In this document: positions 49,989 through 58,653 of the stretch, one piece after another
Numbering within the stretch: the first letter of the stretch is position 1
Layout: each line of letters starts with the position of its first letter
Assembly (NCBI GenBank): GCA_017465605.1
Contig: JAFTVW010000007.1
Coordinates: 62,001-126,000, forward strand
Direction: 5' to 3'
Source: Alistipes sp.
Lineage (GTDB): Bacteria; Bacteroidota; Bacteroidia; Bacteroidales; Rikenellaceae
Length of the DNA stretch: 64,000 bases
Made by a program: the position numbers and the translations under genes
The notes under the pieces: generated by a model
What the model saw: the letters and a program-made list of their open reading frames with translations, nothing else
Told to the model about the DNA's origin: nothing
The model's database searches: none

Positions 49989-50927
49989 ATGGCTATTCAT
50001 AAGATTAAGTTTTTTACAGGTCGCGCATCGCGATATTTGGCCGAGAAGATTGTTGCCAGCTATGGCACAAAGTTGGGTGATTCTGAGATTCTTCAATTCA
50101 GCGACGGAGAGTTCCAGCCCTACTACAACGAGTCTATTCGTGGCTGCACAGTATTTATCATTCAGTCAACATTCCCTTCATCAGACAACTTGATGGAGCT
50201 TTTGATGATGATTGATGCTGCACATCGTGCTTCTGCACACAAGGTTATTGCCGTAATGCCCTACTTTGGTTGGGCTCGTCAGGATCGCAAGGATCGTCCT
50301 CGCGTACCCATCGGAGCAAAGTTGGTTGCAAACTTGTTGGTTGCAGCTGGTGCCGATCGCGTGATGACTATGGACTTGCACGCTGATCAGATTCAAGGTT
50401 TCTTCGATGTTCCCGTTGATGCTCTCTATGCAAGCGGAATCTTTGTTCCCTACATCAAGAGCCTTAACATCGAGGATTTGTCAATTGCTTCGCCCGATAT
50501 GGGTGGTGCAAAGCGTGCTCACGCTTACGCAAAACATTTGCAGACTCCAATTATCATCTCTCACAAGGAGCGTGCTAAGGCAAACGTTGTGGGTAGTATG
50601 ACCGCAATTGGTGAGGTAGAGGGTCGCAATATCCTTATCGTTGACGATATGATTGATACCGCAGGTACAATCTGTATGGCTGCCGATATGCTTATGGATA
50701 AGGGTGCGAAGAGTGTTCGTGCGGTTATCACTCACCCCATTTTGTCGGGTGCTGCATACGAGCGTATCAACGCCAGCAAGTTGCAGGAGGTTATCGTAAC
50801 CGATACTATTCCTTTGAATCCTGAGAAGGATTTGCATAAGTTCACTGTCCTTTCAGTTGCCGACATCTTCGCCGAGGTTATCGAGCGCGTTCACAACTAC
50901 AAGGAGATTAGCTCTTGCTTCTATTAG
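49989..50927 (+). CDS. prs: Ribose-phosphate pyrophosphokinase
   Basis: I chose the ATG at 49989 (312 aa). PRPP synthetase makes 5-phosphoribosyl diphosphate from ribose-5-phosphate and ATP for purine, pyrimidine, His and NAD synthesis. Motifs: FSDGEFQPYYNESIRG near 33, the flexible loop YFGWARQDRKDRPRVPIG near 92, MDLHADQIQGFF near 127 and the PRPP loop ILIVDDMIDTAGTI near 219. Complete. Codon use is biased. A long imperfect palindrome and a terminator follow the stop. Confidence 0.96.
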   Translation: MAIHKIKFFTGRASRYLAEKIVASYGTKLGDSEILQFSDGEFQPYYNESIRGCTVFIIQSTFPSSDNLMELLMMIDAAHRASAHKVIAVMPYFGWARQDRKDRPRVPIGAKLVANLLVAAGADRVMTMDLHADQIQGFFDVPVDALYASGIFVPYIKSLNIEDLSIASPDMGGAKRAHAYAKHLQTPIIISHKERAKANVVGSMTAIGEVEGRNILIVDDMIDTAGTICMAADMLMDKGAKSVRAVITHPILSGAAYERINASKLQEVIVTDTIPLNPEKDLHKFTVLSVADIFAEVIERVHNYKEISSCFY

Positions 50928-50942
50928 TAGATACACGAAGCC

Positions 50943-51050
50943 GTATATAAAGGTAATTTTGTCGTTACGCTCGCCCTCAAAATCCTCACATACGCCAAGT
51001 ATGCTGTGGTTTTTCGGGCCTCGCAAGCCTAAAAATTCCACTTTATATAC
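50943..51050. repeat. 108-bp imperfect palindromic element in the prs 3' region
   Basis: It begins GTATATAAAG (50943-50952) and ends CTTTATATAC (51041-51050), exact inverted copies. Between them the two arms of about 50 bases stay partly complementary: AATTTT / AAAATT, GCTCGCCC / GGGCCTCGC, and CATAC / GTATG flanking the loop CGCCAA. It lies between the prs stop and the prs terminator and has no ORF of its own. It looks like a REP/MITE-like dispersed element. No second copy is seen in this window. Confidence 0.6.
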
Positions 51051-51063
51051 AACTTCAGAAATG

Positions 51064-51102
51064 AGGAGTGTTGCATTGATTTGTTTGACACTCCTTTTTT
51101 TT
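51064..51102 (+). terminator. Terminator of prs
   Basis: AGGAGTGT / ACACTCCT stem followed by eight T. Confidence 0.85.
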
Positions 51103-51111
51103 ATACCCATA

Positions 51112-51142
51112 AACAAAGAGGAGTTGGCATTTACCAACTCCC
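51112..51142 (-). terminator. Terminator of htpG
   Basis: Perfect GGAGTTGG / CCAACTCC stem. The minus-strand tail is TCTTTGTTT. Confidence 0.75.
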
Positions 51143-51162
51143 CATTCGATATTATAGGAATG

Positions 51163-51186
51163 ATTTTGAATTTTGAATTTTGAATT
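51163..51186. repeat. Short tandem repeat TTTTGAA x3
   Basis: Three copies of the 7-base unit TTTTGAA follow one another just after the htpG stop. It is a low-complexity tract with no evident function. Confidence 0.6.
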
Positions 51187-51194
51187 CCCCTTCC

Positions 51195-53255
51195 TTACTT
51201 CTCAATGAGCGAAATACTGCGCTGGATAAAGTCTGTAAGGTTTTTACCCTTCAACATTCCATTCGAGAGCAATGCAAGGTCGATAATCTGGCGTACTAAA
51301 CCGTTCTGCTTGCCAATCTCCTTCAATCGCTCGTTACGCTCATCACGCAACATAACAACCTTCTTCGAGAGCTCCTCGCGCATCTGCTTCTCCTCGGGAG
51401 TGAAATCCTCCTCCTTCTTATTCTTTACAGTCTCCTCGAAACGACGCTCCTCGGCAACTGCGGCATCAATCTTCTTGGTCGTTGTCTTCAACTTGTCGCC
51501 ATACTCGCTCTCGACCTTACCCAAAATATCAATCACGATTGGGTGGTTGCCATTCACAGCGATAGTAAAGTTGTCGGGCATCTGACCATAGAATTGGCTC
51601 ATACCACCGCCACCAACTTTCGCCATATCCTTCATACGACGCATAAACTCATTCTGAGTGATAACCACAGGTGCATCGTCGGCAGCCATAGGCTCGAATG
51701 AGATTGTGTAGGTAATCTTATCGTCTTGTGGCATCTGACTCTCAAACACAGGACGCATAATCTCCTGCTGAGCCTCGGTGAGCGACATCGACATCTGCTC
51801 CTTCTTCTGAATAAGTTTGTCAATCACATCGCTATCCACTCTCACGAAGCGAACATTCTGATTCTTAGACTCGTAGTAGTTGATGTAGTGATTGTCGAGC
51901 GGGCCATTCATCTCCAATACATCGTAACCCTTAGCCTTTGCCGCCTCTACGAATGGGTGCTTGTCGATAGGGTCATCGACGTAGAGCATAATGATATTAT
52001 TGTTCTTGTCGGTCTGATTCTCCTTTACCAACTCGGTGTACTCCTTTGCTGTGAAGTACTTACCCTCGGTTGATTTCAAGAGCATAAAATCCTGAGCCTT
52101 CTCGGCAAACTTCTCGTCGGTTAGAATACCATACTGGATAAATATCTTCAAATCGTCCCACTTCTGCTCATAATCCGAGCGCATAGTGTTGAACAACTCC
52201 TTCAATCGGTCAGCCACCTTGCGAGTGATATAACCTGAAATCTTCTTTACGTTTGAGTCACTCTGCAAATAGCTTCGTGATACGTTAAGTGGAATATCGG
52301 GCGAATCAATCACACCGTGCAAGAGAGTCAAATACTCTGGTACGATACCCTCCACCTGGTCGGTAACGAACACCTGATTGCAATAGAGCTGAATCTTATT
52401 CTTCTGAATCTCGAAGCTATTGTTGATTTTGGGGAAGTAAAGAATACCCGTAAGGTTGAACGGATAGTCGATATTCATATGGATATAGAAGAGAGGCTCC
52501 TCGCTCATTGGGTACAACTCACGATAGAACTCCTTATACTGCTCCTCGGTGATGTCGGCTGGCTTGCGAGTCCACAATGGTTCTACGTTGTTGATGATAT
52601 TATCCTTCTCGGTATCAACATACTTGCCATCTTTCCACTCCTTCACCTTGCCAAATGCGATAGCTACGGGCAAGAAGTGGCAATACTTCTTCAAGAGTTC
52701 CTCGACCTTCTGCTCCTCGCAATACTCCTTGCAGTCGTCTGACAGATGCAATACGATCGATGTTCCGCGCTCACGCTTCTCTTTGAGCTCCTCCATCTTA
52801 TACTCTGGTGAGCCGTCGCACACCCAATGAACAGCCTTGCTATCCTCTTTGTATGATTGAGTGAAAATCTCCACCTTGTCGGCAACCATAAACGATGAGT
52901 AGAATCCCAAACCGAAGTGGCCAATGATAGCTTGGTCTTTGTATTTTGCCAAAAACTCCTCTGCTCCTGAGAATGCAATTTGGTTGATGTAGCGGTCAAT
53001 CTCCTCGGCAGTCATACCGATACCCTTATCGGTTATGGTCAGAGTCTTTTTCTTTGTATTAGCTGAAATGTGGATTGTAACATCGCCCAACTCACCCTTA
53101 AACACATTCTTAGCCGAAAGCGTTTTGAGTTTTTGAGTAGCATCTACTGCATTTGAAACCAACTCACGCAAGAAAATCTCGTGGTCAGAGTAGAGAAATT
53201 TTTTGATAACGGGGAATATATTCTCCGTTGTTACGCCAATTTTTCCGTTTTTCAT
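51195..53255 (-). CDS. htpG: Molecular chaperone HtpG (Hsp90)
   Basis: A 686-residue Hsp90. The N-terminal GHKL ATPase has LRELVSNAVDA, LTITDKGIGMTAEEI and IGHFGLGFYSSFMVADKVEI. The middle domain has RGVIDSPDIPLNVSRSYLQ-type sequence with the catalytic-loop Arg. The C-terminal dimer domain is rich in Glu and Lys (EERRFEETVKNKKEEDFTPEE), somewhat longer than in Escherichia coli HtpG, as is usual in Bacteroidetes. It helps fold and protect proteins under stress. No CIRCE-like repeat is seen upstream. Monocistronic. Confidence 0.96.
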   Translation of the reverse strand: MKNGKIGVTTENIFPVIKKFLYSDHEIFLRELVSNAVDATQKLKTLSAKNVFKGELGDVTIHISANTKKKTLTITDKGIGMTAEEIDRYINQIAFSGAEEFLAKYKDQAIIGHFGLGFYSSFMVADKVEIFTQSYKEDSKAVHWVCDGSPEYKMEELKEKRERGTSIVLHLSDDCKEYCEEQKVEELLKKYCHFLPVAIAFGKVKEWKDGKYVDTEKDNIINNVEPLWTRKPADITEEQYKEFYRELYPMSEEPLFYIHMNIDYPFNLTGILYFPKINNSFEIQKNKIQLYCNQVFVTDQVEGIVPEYLTLLHGVIDSPDIPLNVSRSYLQSDSNVKKISGYITRKVADRLKELFNTMRSDYEQKWDDLKIFIQYGILTDEKFAEKAQDFMLLKSTEGKYFTAKEYTELVKENQTDKNNNIIMLYVDDPIDKHPFVEAAKAKGYDVLEMNGPLDNHYINYYESKNQNVRFVRVDSDVIDKLIQKKEQMSMSLTEAQQEIMRPVFESQMPQDDKITYTISFEPMAADDAPVVITQNEFMRRMKDMAKVGGGGMSQFYGQMPDNFTIAVNGNHPIVIDILGKVESEYGDKLKTTTKKIDAAVAEERRFEETVKNKKEEDFTPEEKQMREELSKKVVMLRDERNERLKEIGKQNGLVRQIIDLALLSNGMLKGKNLTDFIQRSISLIEK

Positions 53256-53392
53256 TTTATATCTGTTTTTTGTTGTTATTTACTTGTTTAAGCACGACAT
53301 AACAACATCAAACTATGTGCCACTACTCACTGTATGTCATTTTGGCATACCAAAGTGTAGCGGCTGACAGAATAACGGCTAAATTTGGCAGA

Positions 53393-54022
53393 TTACTTTT
53401 GCCTGCGAAGCAGACACAGAGTAGCAAAGAGTCCCTGCGCTGCATAGTAAGTGGTCATAATCCAGAGTGATGCATTGTTCACAGGCTCGATATACTTATT
53501 GAACACTATAACCGAATCCGAGAATATAAATAGAATCGCCGCCACTACATACCACCACTTACGCTTAATATCAAGCATAAGTGCCGATGCTCCCATCGTT
53601 GCAATGATTGCAGCATAGATAACAACAGCTATTATCTCCACCACATTGCCCATCTTTGGCGTGAGAATGCCTAAGAATACACCTGCATAGACGAATGGTA
53701 AGACGGCAAGGGCCTTATTTACCTTCGACATCTTGCGTTGGGGCATAAAATCAACGATATAGAAGATATGAGCTATGGCAAAGAAGAGTATTTGCAAAAT
53801 GAAATTGTGCAACGACCCCTCATAATCGCCTATGGCAGAAAATAGCAATGCGGCAGGAATTGCCCACCCACCCTGTCGGCTATGTGCAAGAGAGGCAAGG
53901 CTCATAAAAAACGCAGGTATTGCCACAAACCACGAGCTATGCTCGGCAATGAAATAGTAGAGCAATAGAATCATATACACTCCTATTATTTCACCAAAGT
54001 ATAGTTTACTATTTGTGTTCAT
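53393..54022 (-). CDS. YhhN/lysoplasmalogenase-family membrane protein
   Basis: A 209-residue protein with seven or eight membrane helices, of the YhhN family that includes the animal lysoplasmalogenase TMEM86B. Family landmarks are LLFSAIGDYEG (the acidic D in helix 2) and FIFSDSVIVFNKYIEPV near the C-terminus. Bacterial members are uncharacterised; some may cleave lysoplasmalogens. It is the last gene of the long dnaN operon, 33 bases after the thioesterase. Confidence 0.8.
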   Translation of the reverse strand: MNTNSKLYFGEIIGVYMILLLYYFIAEHSSWFVAIPAFFMSLASLAHSRQGGWAIPAALLFSAIGDYEGSLHNFILQILFFAIAHIFYIVDFMPQRKMSKVNKALAVLPFVYAGVFLGILTPKMGNVVEIIAVVIYAAIIATMGASALMLDIKRKWWYVVAAILFIFSDSVIVFNKYIEPVNNASLWIMTTYYAAQGLFATLCLLRRQK

Positions 54023-54055
54023 ATCTTCCGTTTCTACCTTATTTTGTTATAGAAT

Positions 54056-54487
54056 TTACTTGTCTGATTTTTCTTTGGCTATGTACTCCTCCAATGCTGC
54101 AACAAACCATTCGGGAGCACGACACGGACGGCGTGTATGGGCATTCATAAAACCGAGTGTCACACTACCCTTATTGATTAATCGCCCCTGCTCGTTATAC
54201 ACCTCCGAGCCGATAACGAGTCGTGCCGATGGCATTTCGTCCATAAATACCTTTACGGTCAGCACTTCATCATAAAATGCAGGATATAGATATTTCGAGT
54301 GAACTTCAATAATTGGCGACATCACACCTCGACGCTCAATTTCGGCATAGGTCAAGCCCATATATCTAAGCCATTCGGTGCGAGCCATTTCGTAAAGAAC
54401 TATATAGTTTGAGTGGTGCATAATACCCATTTGGTCGGTATCTTTGTAACGCACTCTGAATTGATGTTCATATGTTGCTAATGCCAT
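54056..54487 (-). CDS. YbgC-type acyl-CoA thioesterase
   Basis: A 143-residue hot-dog thioesterase of the 4-hydroxybenzoyl-CoA/YbgC type. The active-site block VRYKDTDQMGIMHHSNYIVLYEMARTEWL has the catalytic Asp in YKDTDQ and the following His/Asn. It hydrolyses acyl-CoA or acyl-ACP. The partner is unknown. It begins 2 bases after the RibF stop, so the two are surely co-transcribed. Confidence 0.87.
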   Translation of the reverse strand: MALATYEHQFRVRYKDTDQMGIMHHSNYIVLYEMARTEWLRYMGLTYAEIERRGVMSPIIEVHSKYLYPAFYDEVLTVKVFMDEMPSARLVIGSEVYNEQGRLINKGSVTLGFMNAHTRRPCRAPEWFVAALEEYIAKEKSDK

Positions 54488-54489
54488 AA

Positions 54490-55272
54490 TTATATGCAGA
54501 TTACATCGTTTATTTCAATTATTACTTTAACTGATTCGCCATCGTTTACGTTAGCTCCACAACCATTCCAATTTTTCACTTTCAGGATTCTATTCTCTTG
54601 AATTTCAAGCTCTACTTGGCGAGTGCCGATAGTTGCAAAGTACGAGCCAGAGGGTGGAAGTAATTTTACTTTATCTAAATTCTCCACCACGCCATCGCTT
54701 GTGATATTACCTATTATTATATAGGGGTGAGACAAAAGTTTGGCCGCTTGCGCCATATTGCCCTCTTCGATTGTGTGGCGAATGATTGTAGAACTCACTT
54801 TGCTCTGCTGCATCTGTTGTTGCTCTACCATATGTATTTCAAGGCGGCTGCCTTGACTCTCCAAGAAGTTGTAATCACCCTGCTTGTTATGGCCAAATCG
54901 ATGATTATAGCCCACGACCAAAGTTTCAATCCCAATAGCTGCGATATTCTGCTTTATGAAATCTTCGGGCGAAGTGCGGCTGAATTCAATTGTAAATGGA
55001 ATAATAATAACGTTGTCGATACCTGCTTCCTCAATCAAGTGCAACTTCTCCTCCAAAGTGCTTAGCAGATATAAACCCTCTCCCGTACCCAAAACATATC
55101 GTGGGTGCGGCTCAAAAGTGAGGACTATACTCTCTCCGCCTTTCTCGTCTGCAATCTTATTCACCCTACGCAACAGTTCCAAATGACCACCGTGAAGACC
55201 ATCAAACGAACCCATTGTTGCGACAGCCCGATTAAAGTGCGGCAGATTGTCAAATCCTCGAAATACCCTCAT
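54490..55272 (-). CDS. RibF-type FAD synthetase with degenerate riboflavin kinase half
   Basis: I chose the ATG at 55272 (260 aa) over a GTG one codon earlier. The N-terminal FMN adenylyltransferase domain is intact: ATMGSFDGLHGGHLELLRRV, LTFEPHPR, VVGYNHRFGHNKQGD and SSTIIRHTIEEG. The C-terminal part (LSHPYIIIGNITSDGVVENL...) is in the place of the riboflavin kinase domain, but the G-x-P-T-A-N motif is missing and the domain is some 50 residues short. It therefore probably adenylylates FMN to FAD only. Riboflavin kinase would have to come from another gene. It lies between rex and the YbgC gene. Confidence 0.82.
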   Translation of the reverse strand: MRVFRGFDNLPHFNRAVATMGSFDGLHGGHLELLRRVNKIADEKGGESIVLTFEPHPRYVLGTGEGLYLLSTLEEKLHLIEEAGIDNVIIIPFTIEFSRTSPEDFIKQNIAAIGIETLVVGYNHRFGHNKQGDYNFLESQGSRLEIHMVEQQQMQQSKVSSTIIRHTIEEGNMAQAAKLLSHPYIIIGNITSDGVVENLDKVKLLPPSGSYFATIGTRQVELEIQENRILKVKNWNGCGANVNDGESVKVIIEINDVICI

Positions 55273-55298
55273 CACAAATACTTTTTAGATAGCAACTG

Positions 55299-55955
55299 TT
55301 AGTTCTTATTATTGCTCTCGTCGCTCTCCTTAACAAAGTATGCGACCTTTTCGAGAATTGTCGTGATGTCGTAGTTCTCCGACACAATTCCTTGCGGAAA
55401 GTTGAGCGGTGCCGATGTGAAATTCAACACGCCCTTGATTCCTGCGTTGATTATTGGAACAACAAGTGTATGTGCAACTCGTGTAGGTGAAGAGATGACA
55501 ACAATACTGATATCCATCGACGAAACAACCTCCTCAAACTGATTCATATGATAGCACGGAATATCGTCGATGGTTTTGCCTACCTTTTCAGGGTCGATAT
55601 CAAATGCAGTAACAATGCGAAGTTTCAGACCTTTGCTATTGAAGTACTTGGTGATAGCCTGTCCCAAATGGCCCATACCAATCACAGCGATATTCATCAC
55701 ACTCTCGCTATCAAGAATGTTGTTTATGAATTCGATTAGCACCTTCACATCATATCCTTTCTTGGTATCGCTTGAAAAGCCAATCAACATCAAATCTCGG
55801 CGTACCTGCACAGCCGTAATTCCGTGCATACCAGCCAAAACGTGAGAGAATATGTGGGTAATGCCCTGTTTATGGCACGACAATAACGAGCGACGGTATT
55901 CACTCAATCGCTCGATTGTCTTTTCAGGGATATTGCTATTTGAGACATTTGACAT
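55299..55955 (-). CDS. rex: Redox-sensing transcriptional repressor Rex
   Basis: A 218-residue repressor that senses the NADH/NAD+ ratio. The N-terminal winged helix (about 10-80) has IPEKTIERLSEYRRSLL and ITAVQVRRDLMLIGF. A linker leads to the NADH-binding Rossmann fold IAVIGMGHLGQAI. The usual C-terminal domain-swap helix is present. It normally represses fermentative and anaerobic energy genes. It is co-transcribed after the LysM/PBP gene (9 bases) and before ribF (26 bases). Confidence 0.93.
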   Translation of the reverse strand: MSNVSNSNIPEKTIERLSEYRRSLLSCHKQGITHIFSHVLAGMHGITAVQVRRDLMLIGFSSDTKKGYDVKVLIEFINNILDSESVMNIAVIGMGHLGQAITKYFNSKGLKLRIVTAFDIDPEKVGKTIDDIPCYHMNQFEEVVSSMDISIVVISSPTRVAHTLVVPIINAGIKGVLNFTSAPLNFPQGIVSENYDITTILEKVAYFVKESDESNNKN

Positions 55956-55964
55956 AACTAAGCT

Positions 55965-57824
55965 CTATTCGAGGGTAATGGTATAATTACTATTGTAATT
56001 TACTCTTATCCACTCCTGATTCACATAATTGCCGCCCTCCTTGCTCTGTACAAATTTATAGGTAGTCTGCAACGGAGTGTAACGCTTGTCGAGCATATTG
56101 TACTCAATATCAGAGTACATTCCCATACCAAACATAATAGCCGTATCGTAGCCTCTATATGAATAGAGTGATGGCAGGCTATTGTATGATTTGATATAGT
56201 TGCTATCGAACTCACGAACAACCTGGGAATCACGCTTTGCGTGATAGGTCGAAATCATCACTACATTATTGTTGAAATACGATGTATGGTCGATATTATT
56301 GTAACGACCCCAACGTGATGTACCGAGCACTACATATTGGGCGCACTTCTCGCTACGCTCTGTAATGGCAACCTTCGCCGACGAGATTGTACCCAAAATA
56401 CGGTCAACATCGGTTTCGGCGTTAGCCAACACAACAAACAGGCAAGGTTTCTCCTCCTTCAATATATCGTCCATAAGTTCGATTGGGCGTGCCGCAGCAT
56501 TCTTTGGAGTGAATATTGACTTCTGGTCGAAAGAGTAATTATATGCTGCATAGTTCTTGCCTTCGAGTTGTTTCAATACCTCCGCCTCGAACTCCTTATC
56601 ATAAGATGAAGCATATATCAGATATATATCGCGACCACCATCAAACAAATTGGCAATCTTATCGTACTTTTTCTCCGATGTTGGGGCAAGCTGGAACAAT
56701 GCAGGGCTATTTACCGACTCGATATTAGCCAATGGAGTCACAACAGGGACTGCATTTGTTTGGGCATACTGCAATACGGGGCGCAACTCGTCCTCATAGA
56801 CAGGGCCTACGATAAGGTTTGTACCCTCAAACAGCTGGCTCTGTACAATCTGCTGCACCTTTGTTTGGTCGTGCTCGGTGTTATAAACCGATAATTTAAC
56901 CTCACCCTTACCACTCTCTTTGAGCTTCTCGACACCCAAAAGAAAACCTTGATAGAACTCTACAAAGCTTGCATTGGGCTTAGAGCCGACATTGAGTGGG
57001 AGCATAAGTGCAATGTTGAGAATCTTACCCTGCTCCAAAGAGCGGAAAACAATATTTTCGTCGCTCGAATGGGCCTCGATTGTAGCATTATTTTGCAAAG
57101 CATCGTTAGCTTCAATCACTCGCAGATTCTCCTCCTTCGATTGAGGAATACGAATCACAGCACCTGCCTTCAAGCCGTTTGCAACATCGTTGTTGGCAAC
57201 AAAATCCTTCTCGCTGATTCCGAAACGGCGCGACAAAGAGTAAATTGTTTCACCCGGCTTTACAACATAATAGTCGAAACCATCATCAACTGCATCATTC
57301 AAAGCCTGTGCATATGCGTCCATTTCGGCCTGAGCCTGCTTCTCCGAAGAAGAGCCCATATCGCTACGGCGAATCCACAACGACTCTCCCACCTTCAAAT
57401 ATTGAGGGTTGATGGAGGGGTTATCCTCGCGAATTGTAGTCACTGGAATATTATAATCGCGAGCAATCGAATATAGTGTTTCGCCAGCCTTGATTCGGTG
57501 GCTCAAAAACTCTTTCTTTCGCTTCTTGTCGGTGCGAGCATCTGCCAACGCAGCCTCTGAAACGGGAATCTTGATACTTTGGTCAATCTTCAAACCATCG
57601 GCCGCAATCGGATTACACTCCTTAATCTGCTCTTCGCTTACTTGGTATTGTTTGGCAAGCGAAAACAATGTTTCACCCGACTTTACGGTGTGGACATAAT
57701 ATTTTTTACCACTTATGAATATTACCGTAGCCGACTTCTGTGGCTGTGGGATATACTCCCACGCAGTAGCCGACAAAGTGGTAGCAGCCAAAGCAAGTGT
57801 TAAGATTTTCTTTAACGGTTTCAT
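55965..57824 (-). CDS. LysM protein fused to a periplasmic-binding-type domain
   Basis: A 619-residue exported protein (signal peptide about 1-21). Three LysM peptidoglycan-binding domains lie at about 43-88, 108-152 and 184-228 (HTVKSGETLFSLAKQY, HRIKAGETLYSIARDY, YVVKPGETIYSLSRRF). A short linker leads to a type 1 periplasmic-binding fold (about 265-600: LMLPLNVGSKPNASFVEFYQGFLLGVE, TNLIVGPVYEDELRPVLQYA, VPVVTPLANIESV). No ABC permease is nearby, so it more likely senses or holds a wall-related ligand than feeds a transporter. It is in the dnaN operon. Confidence 0.85.
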   Translation of the reverse strand: MKPLKKILTLALAATTLSATAWEYIPQPQKSATVIFISGKKYYVHTVKSGETLFSLAKQYQVSEEQIKECNPIAADGLKIDQSIKIPVSEAALADARTDKKRKKEFLSHRIKAGETLYSIARDYNIPVTTIREDNPSINPQYLKVGESLWIRRSDMGSSSEKQAQAEMDAYAQALNDAVDDGFDYYVVKPGETIYSLSRRFGISEKDFVANNDVANGLKAGAVIRIPQSKEENLRVIEANDALQNNATIEAHSSDENIVFRSLEQGKILNIALMLPLNVGSKPNASFVEFYQGFLLGVEKLKESGKGEVKLSVYNTEHDQTKVQQIVQSQLFEGTNLIVGPVYEDELRPVLQYAQTNAVPVVTPLANIESVNSPALFQLAPTSEKKYDKIANLFDGGRDIYLIYASSYDKEFEAEVLKQLEGKNYAAYNYSFDQKSIFTPKNAAARPIELMDDILKEEKPCLFVVLANAETDVDRILGTISSAKVAITERSEKCAQYVVLGTSRWGRYNNIDHTSYFNNNVVMISTYHAKRDSQVVREFDSNYIKSYNSLPSLYSYRGYDTAIMFGMGMYSDIEYNMLDKRYTPLQTTYKFVQSKEGGNYVNQEWIRVNYNSNYTITLE

Positions 57825-57875
57825 ATAAGTTTTTTAACGTCACAAGCCCAGATAAAAAGTTGGGCTGTGCGTAGT

Positions 57876-58643
57876 TTAACATTTTTTATCTCGGCAACGA
57901 ATTTCGGTAATCACCTTTTTTGTGTAGAGTGGGAAATCGCCATTCATCATCCACGCATAGTAGCTTGGCTCCTCCTGAAACACCTCACTCACGCTACGAC
58001 CTCTGTATTTCCCGAAATTAAAGACCTCTACACCCTTATCGTTATAGACAATTCGCCCTGCATAATCCACCGACTCACCACGAGATGAGAATTCAGCCAA
58101 AGCCGTAACATCATTTTGCAACTCAGGATAGCGATCAAGCTGTGCCTTCAATACTTCATATGTCGCTCTGGTATCGGCCTCAGCCGAGTGAGCATCGTCG
58201 AGGTTTTTGTCGCAGTAGAATTTATATGCGGCAACCAATGTACGTTGCTCCATCTTATGAAAGATATTCTGCACATCAACAAACTTGCGACGACGGAAAT
58301 CGACATCTACACCCACTCGCAGAAACTCCTCCACGAGCATTGGTAAATCGAAGCGATTAGAGTTGAAACCTCCAAAATCGCAACCCTCGATAAATTGGCT
58401 GAGCGACTTTGCAATCTGTGCAAACGTCGGAGCATCTTTTACATCTTCGTCGGTAATGCCGTGAATTTCGGTGGCTGATTCAGGAATATGCATCTGCGGA
58501 TTTATACGACGCGTGCGCACGACCTCCTCGCCATCGGGCATAATCTTTATCATCGAAATCTCGACAATACGATCTTTTGCCGTATCAACGCCCGTTGTCT
58601 CCAAATCGAAAAAGACAATCGGGCGTTTTAAGTTTAGTTTCAT
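57876..58643 (-). CDS. DnaQ-like 3'-5' exonuclease
   Basis: A 255-residue DEDDh exonuclease. ExoI block VFFDLETTGVD (Asp and Glu ligands) near 10-20, HGITDEDV, the ExoII block FNSNRFDLPMLVEEF near 95, and the ExoIII block DAHSAEADTRATYEVL near 152 with the His and Asp. A C-terminal extension YAGRIVYNDKGVEVFNFGKYRGRSV is the DUF3820-like 'GKYRG' module seen in Bacteroidetes exonucleases. Likely DNA repair or proofreading. It starts 10 bases after dnaN and is in the same operon. Confidence 0.9.
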   Translation of the reverse strand: MKLNLKRPIVFFDLETTGVDTAKDRIVEISMIKIMPDGEEVVRTRRINPQMHIPESATEIHGITDEDVKDAPTFAQIAKSLSQFIEGCDFGGFNSNRFDLPMLVEEFLRVGVDVDFRRRKFVDVQNIFHKMEQRTLVAAYKFYCDKNLDDAHSAEADTRATYEVLKAQLDRYPELQNDVTALAEFSSRGESVDYAGRIVYNDKGVEVFNFGKYRGRSVSEVFQEEPSYYAWMMNGDFPLYTKKVITEIRCRDKKC

Positions 58644-58653
58644 CTTTTGCCTA

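Noticed and set aside
51163..51186. TTTTGAA triplet repeat as a start of a CRISPR or satellite array
   Set aside because: Only three 7-base units without spacers; low-complexity sequence next to a terminator.
52317..52742. 141-codon plus-strand open frame inside htpG
   Set aside because: Leu/Ile-rich translation of the antisense strand of htpG; htpG is complete and certain.
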